Below are positions 6,111-8,375 of a stretch of DNA of 8,375 bases, piece by piece. The position numbers and the translations under genes are program-made. The DNA comes from an uncultured Clostridia bacterium (lineage in GTDB: Bacteria; Bacillota; Clostridia; Christensenellales; Aristaeellaceae). Each line of letters begins with the position of its first letter. Position 1 is the first letter of the stretch. Where the stretch lies: assembly GCA_947600345.1 (NCBI GenBank), contig CANQGC010000118.1, positions 1 through 8,375 of the forward strand, given 5' to 3'. A model generated the notes under the pieces. It was not told where the DNA came from. It saw only the letters and a list, made by a program, of their open reading frames with translations, and did not search any database.

Positions 6111-6140
6111 ATTGTATCACGAATATAAGCGAGTAATCAA
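6111..6140 (-). promoter_or_regulatory. Promoter of the repressor gene
   Basis: On the minus strand -35 TTGATT (6140-6135) and -10 TACAAT (6116-6111) are 18 bases apart. The -10 box overlaps a TTATTGTA half-site (6109-6116), which fits autoregulation by the repressor. Confidence 0.6.
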
Positions 6141-6182
6141 TCCCGAACTAATCATTTCGAAGAGAATTAACATTCAGAAGCC

Positions 6183-6211
6183 TTGTATTGTAAACGAATC
6201 GGTGATAATAT
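6183..6211 (+). promoter_or_regulatory. Promoter of the excisionase-replication operon
   Basis: On the plus strand -35 TTGTAT (6183-6188) and -10 TAATAT (6206-6211) are 17 bases apart, about 30 bases before the start codon at 6243. A TATTGTA half-site (6186-6192) overlaps the -35 box, so repressor binding there would block polymerase. It faces away from the repressor promoter, giving a divergent switch region. Confidence 0.5.
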
Positions 6212-6242
6212 ATAAACAAATCGAAGAATTGGAGGCGTAATC

Positions 6243-6437
6243 ATGGAGACCAAAACGTGCTTCAGCCGTGAGGAGGCTGCTGCATCCGTCGGCATTAGCT
6301 TGCCGGTGCTTGACGAGTTTTTGAAGCGTTCGACCGACCCGCTGCCGTCGATTCGTGCGGGCCGTCGGATTCTGATCCCAGTCAACAGCCTGACCCGCTG
6401 GCTTGACCAAGAGGCCCAGCGCCAGGGCGAGGCGTAA
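6243..6437 (+). CDS. AlpA/excisionase-like small DNA-binding protein
   Basis: A 64-residue protein of the winged-helix (MerR/AlpA-like) excisionase type. CFSREEAAASVGISLPVLDE (residues 6-25) forms the helix-turn-helix, and the wing is predicted around PSIRAGRRILIPVNSLTRWL (35-54). The turn R-x-G-R-R-I-L-I-P followed by a tryptophan-containing helix is typical of the family. Such proteins bend attachment-site DNA to favour excision or regulate integrase. The ATG at 6243 has GGAGG seven bases upstream. It is first in the plus-strand operon, two bases before the CHC2 gene. Function rests on size, fold pattern and position; a purely regulatory role is possible. Confidence 0.82.
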   Translation: METKTCFSREEAAASVGISLPVLDEFLKRSTDPLPSIRAGRRILIPVNSLTRWLDQEAQRQGEA

Positions 6438-6439
6438 CC

Positions 6440-6940
6440 GTGGGCGCGCTGTTCCAAGCCGTCCGGGAGCGTGTGACCGCCCGGGACGCGGCGGAGGCCT
6501 ACGGCCTGGAGGTCACGCGGTTCGGCAAAGCGCTCTGTCCGTGGCATTCGGATCGCCACCCGTCACTCAGCTTCGACAAGCGGACGGGGCGTTGCAAGTG
6601 TTTTGCCTGCGGTGCCGGAGGCGACGCCGTCGACCTCACGGCGAAACTGCTGGGCGTCTCCCCGCTGGAGGCGGCGCAACGGCTGAACGAGGACTTCGGC
6701 CTGGGCGTCACGGACGCGGCGAACCGCCGCCCGTCCATCCCTATAGGGGAAAGCCCCGCCGTGAGGCGACGCCGCGAGGAGCGCGAGCGGCTGCGGGAGT
6801 ACTGCCGCCTCTGCGACGCGCTCCAGGATGCGGCGGCGGTGCTGGCGCGGTTTACGCCTGAAACCTCCGAGAATTCCCCGGAATTCGACGCGGCGCTGCG
6901 GCGCTGGTGCTTGGCGGACTTACAGCTCGATAACTTTTAG
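6440..6940 (+). CDS. CHC2 zinc-finger (DnaG-type) protein without a primase catalytic domain
   Basis: A 166-residue protein whose first 90 residues match the zinc-binding domain of DnaG-type primases: C33-P-W-H36, then C54-F-A-C57, with the usual HPSLSF and GGDAVDL segments between and after them. The domain binds single-stranded template DNA (family knowledge). Beyond residue 95 there is an arginine-rich helix (RRRREERERLREYCRLC) and a short tail; the TOPRIM catalytic domain is absent. It may load or guide a separate primase or the following ATPase at the element's origin. The start is GTG at 6440, two bases after the preceding stop, with only a weak GCGAGGCG upstream, so translational coupling is likely. 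In-frame alternatives would cut into the domain. Confidence 0.85.
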   Translation: MGALFQAVRERVTARDAAEAYGLEVTRFGKALCPWHSDRHPSLSFDKRTGRCKCFACGAGGDAVDLTAKLLGVSPLEAAQRLNEDFGLGVTDAANRRPSIPIGESPAVRRRREERERLREYCRLCDALQDAAAVLARFTPETSENSPEFDAALRRWCLADLQLDNF

Positions 6941-6952
6941 GTGGTGATATAA

Positions 6953-7957
6953 ATGGATTCACACATCCAGCCCACAACGAAACCCCTGGCGACCTTTACG
7001 GCGCACGAGCTCCAGCGCATGAACTTCCCGCCCCTCAAGTGGATCGTGGAGCGGATTCTTCCAGAGGGCCTGGCGCTGCTGCTGGCCCCGCCCAAGTACG
7101 GCAAGAGCTGGTTTGCCCAGCAACTTTGCTTGGCCGTGGCAAACGGCGAGCCCTTCCTGGGCTTCGAGACCATGCGGGGCGACGCCCTTTACCTGGCCCT
7201 GGAATCCTCCAAGCGGCAGCTCCAGGATCGGCAGGAAAGTCTCTGCCCGGACGGCGTCGAGGCCCCGGACAACTGCTTTCTCGCCGTCACGTCGGAGGAC
7301 TTGAGCGGCGGCCTGATCGAACAGCTCCGGCAGTTCGCCGGCTGGCACCCGAACCTGAACCTCATCGTCATCGACCTGCTGGCGAAGGTTCGGCCGTCGG
7401 AGCGAGCGGGCGCGAACGTCTATTACAGCGACTACAGCGTCATGAACCCGCTGAAGGCCCTGGCCGATGAGCTGCACGTCTGCATCCTGGTGCTGCACCA
7501 TTACCGCAAGACGGTGGATGAGACCGACTTCATGAACAATTCCTCCGGCTCCTCCGGCCTGACCGGCTGCGTGGATACCACCATCGGCATCCAGAAGAAG
7601 GAGCGGGAGGATAGCACCGGCAGGCTGTTGATCGCCGGGCGGGACGTGCAGATGCAGTCCTTCCCCGTGGAATTTGACCCGGAGGCCTGCCTGTGGAGGC
7701 GCACCAACGCCCCGCTGACCCCGAGCGTCGACCCGCTCGTGAAGGCCGTCCAGGCCCTCTTACAGGCGCACCCGGAGGGCTGGCAGGGCAGCATGACGGA
7801 GCTTGTGGGAGAGACCGGCTACAGGACGGCGGGCAAGGACGCCGTGCGCGCGGCGGGGCGGCACCTGTCCAAGGTTCACAATCAGCTATTGAAGGCGGGC
7901 ATCGACTACGAGAAGGTGCCCGGGAGGGATCGAACATATCGGTTTTGGCGCTTATGA
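6953..7957 (+). CDS. RepA-like RecA-fold ATPase/helicase
   Basis: A 334-residue P-loop ATPase of the RepA/AAA_25 type, hexameric helicase-like proteins that help replicate plasmids and integrative elements. Motifs in order: KWIVERILPEGLALLLAPP leading to Walker A APPKYGKS (45-52), ALYLALESS (78-86), Walker B LIVIDLLAKV (137-146, D141), LVLHHYRK (179-186) and a glycine/serine-rich loop SSGSSGLTGCVDT (197-209). The C-terminal 85 residues (PLVKAVQALLQAHPEGW onward) look like a winged-helix DNA-binding tail. The ATG at 6953 follows AGGTGGTGAT, 12 bases after the CHC2 stop. The pairing with a CHC2 protein points to element replication. Intact; the stop overlaps the next start as ATGA. Confidence 0.92.
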   Translation: MDSHIQPTTKPLATFTAHELQRMNFPPLKWIVERILPEGLALLLAPPKYGKSWFAQQLCLAVANGEPFLGFETMRGDALYLALESSKRQLQDRQESLCPDGVEAPDNCFLAVTSEDLSGGLIEQLRQFAGWHPNLNLIVIDLLAKVRPSERAGANVYYSDYSVMNPLKALADELHVCILVLHHYRKTVDETDFMNNSSGSSGLTGCVDTTIGIQKKEREDSTGRLLIAGRDVQMQSFPVEFDPEACLWRRTNAPLTPSVDPLVKAVQALLQAHPEGWQGSMTELVGETGYRTAGKDAVRAAGRHLSKVHNQLLKAGIDYEKVPGRDRTYRFWRL

Positions 7958-8175
7958 AGAAGCCCTACTTTTCGACCTGTCCGCATTGCGGCGCGCACCT
8001 GGACCCGGGCGAGCGCTGCGACTGCGAGAAGGAAATACATCATGAGGAGGAACAAAACCATGAAGCACAACTACTGGAACCCTGGAACCCCCGGCGAGCG
8101 CATCGCGCGGGACTACCTGCTGGAGCGCTGCGCGGAGCTTACGAACTGCGCGCGAGCGGCTGCGGACGCCTATAG
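7954..8175 (+). CDS. Small zinc-ribbon protein
   Basis: A 73-residue frame starting with the ATG in ATGA that overlaps the ATPase stop, so it is probably translationally coupled. The N-terminal segment FSTCPHCGAHLDPGERCDCE has a C-x-x-C and a C-x-C pair, enough for one zinc site; I know similar short proteins from Clostridial integrative elements but cannot name a function. The second half is arginine- and alanine-rich and overlaps the next gene in another frame for 116 bases. That half may be poorly conserved, and an earlier functional end cannot be excluded. Confidence 0.65.
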   Translation: MKKPYFSTCPHCGAHLDPGERCDCEKEIHHEEEQNHEAQLLEPWNPRRAHRAGLPAGALRGAYELRASGCGRL

Positions 8176-8308
8176 GGGCATCGAGGAGGACAAGGCGCTG
8201 CGTGACGACCCGAACGAAGTGCTGGCTGCCGTCTGGTATGACGGCTACATCCGCGGCCTGCGCGCCGCAGATGAGGACGACGAGGAAGACGGGGAGGTGG
8301 AAGTTTGA
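8060..8308 (+). CDS. Small acidic protein of unknown function
   Basis: An 82-residue protein, not recognised. It begins MKHNYWNPGTPGERIARDYL, is helical with scattered cysteines (LLERCAELTNCARAAADAYR) and ends in a strongly acidic tail (AADEDDEEDGEVEV). The start chosen is the ATG at 8060, which has AGGAGG nine bases upstream. An in-frame ATG at 8042 would overlap that ribosome binding site and has none of its own. It is the last visible gene of the operon. The acidic tail could mimic DNA or bind basic partners, but nothing in the sequence proves it. Confidence 0.7.
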   Translation: MKHNYWNPGTPGERIARDYLLERCAELTNCARAAADAYRGIEEDKALRDDPNEVLAAVWYDGYIRGLRAADEDDEEDGEVEV

Positions 8309-8375
8309 AACTGCAAGCAGACACGAAGCGCGCGAAAAGGGCATAGGAAAACAGGCCATCAAAAGATGGTCAAGG

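Noticed and set aside
8356..8375. Possible start of another gene (ATG at 8366) within a CCATC-AAAA-GATGG hairpin
   Set aside because: Only three codons are visible and there is no well-placed ribosome binding site.

Overview
The window looks like accessory DNA from a high-GC, gut-type Firmicute of the class Clostridia. Strong GGAGG ribosome binding sites, an IS256-family transposase and a GC-rich integrase, repressor, excisionase and replication module of a kind common in such genomes all point that way. This is inference from gene style; no taxonomic marker gene is present. The window is a mosaic of at least three pieces of DNA that differ visibly in base composition.

Left piece (1-608): the 5' part of an IS256-family transposase on the minus strand runs off the left edge, followed by the presumed outer end of the insertion sequence near 418 and about 190 bases with no gene. 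At 609-663, on the minus strand, lies the 3' half of a tRNA resembling tRNA-Val(CAC). It has a complete T arm, acceptor strand and CCA but no matching 5' half, as expected of an integration scar.

Middle piece (709-4180): one large, AT-rich, stand-alone gene encodes a 988-residue protein that joins an N-terminal calcineurin-like metallophosphoesterase to a P-loop ATPase with two cysteine clusters. It has its own near-consensus promoter. The architecture (nuclease- or phosphatase-like effector plus NTPase, single gene, foreign composition, between tRNA scars and next to an integrase) suggests an uncharacterised anti-phage or abortive-infection protein. About 400 bases of apparently decayed DNA with short repeats follow.

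Right piece (about 4181-8375, continuing past the edge): an integrative element starts at a 25-base tRNA-Leu-like 3' end at 4214-4238, the likely attachment core. It carries a bidirectional terminator, a tandem pair of 12-base repeats that may be integrase arm sites, a tyrosine integrase and an XRE repressor (both minus strand). A divergent plus-strand operon follows: an AlpA/excisionase-like DNA-binding protein, a CHC2 zinc-finger protein, a RepA-like RecA-fold ATPase, a small zinc-ribbon protein and a small acidic protein. Two opposed sigma-A-type promoters lie between repressor and excisionase, which looks like a prophage-style switch. The repressor-integrase gap holds two arrays of three 9-base repeats around a perfect 18-base palindrome, then a GC-rich hairpin just before the integrase start. 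The element probably excises with integrase and excisionase under repressor control and replicates with the CHC2 and RepA-like proteins. No conjugation or capsid genes are visible here.
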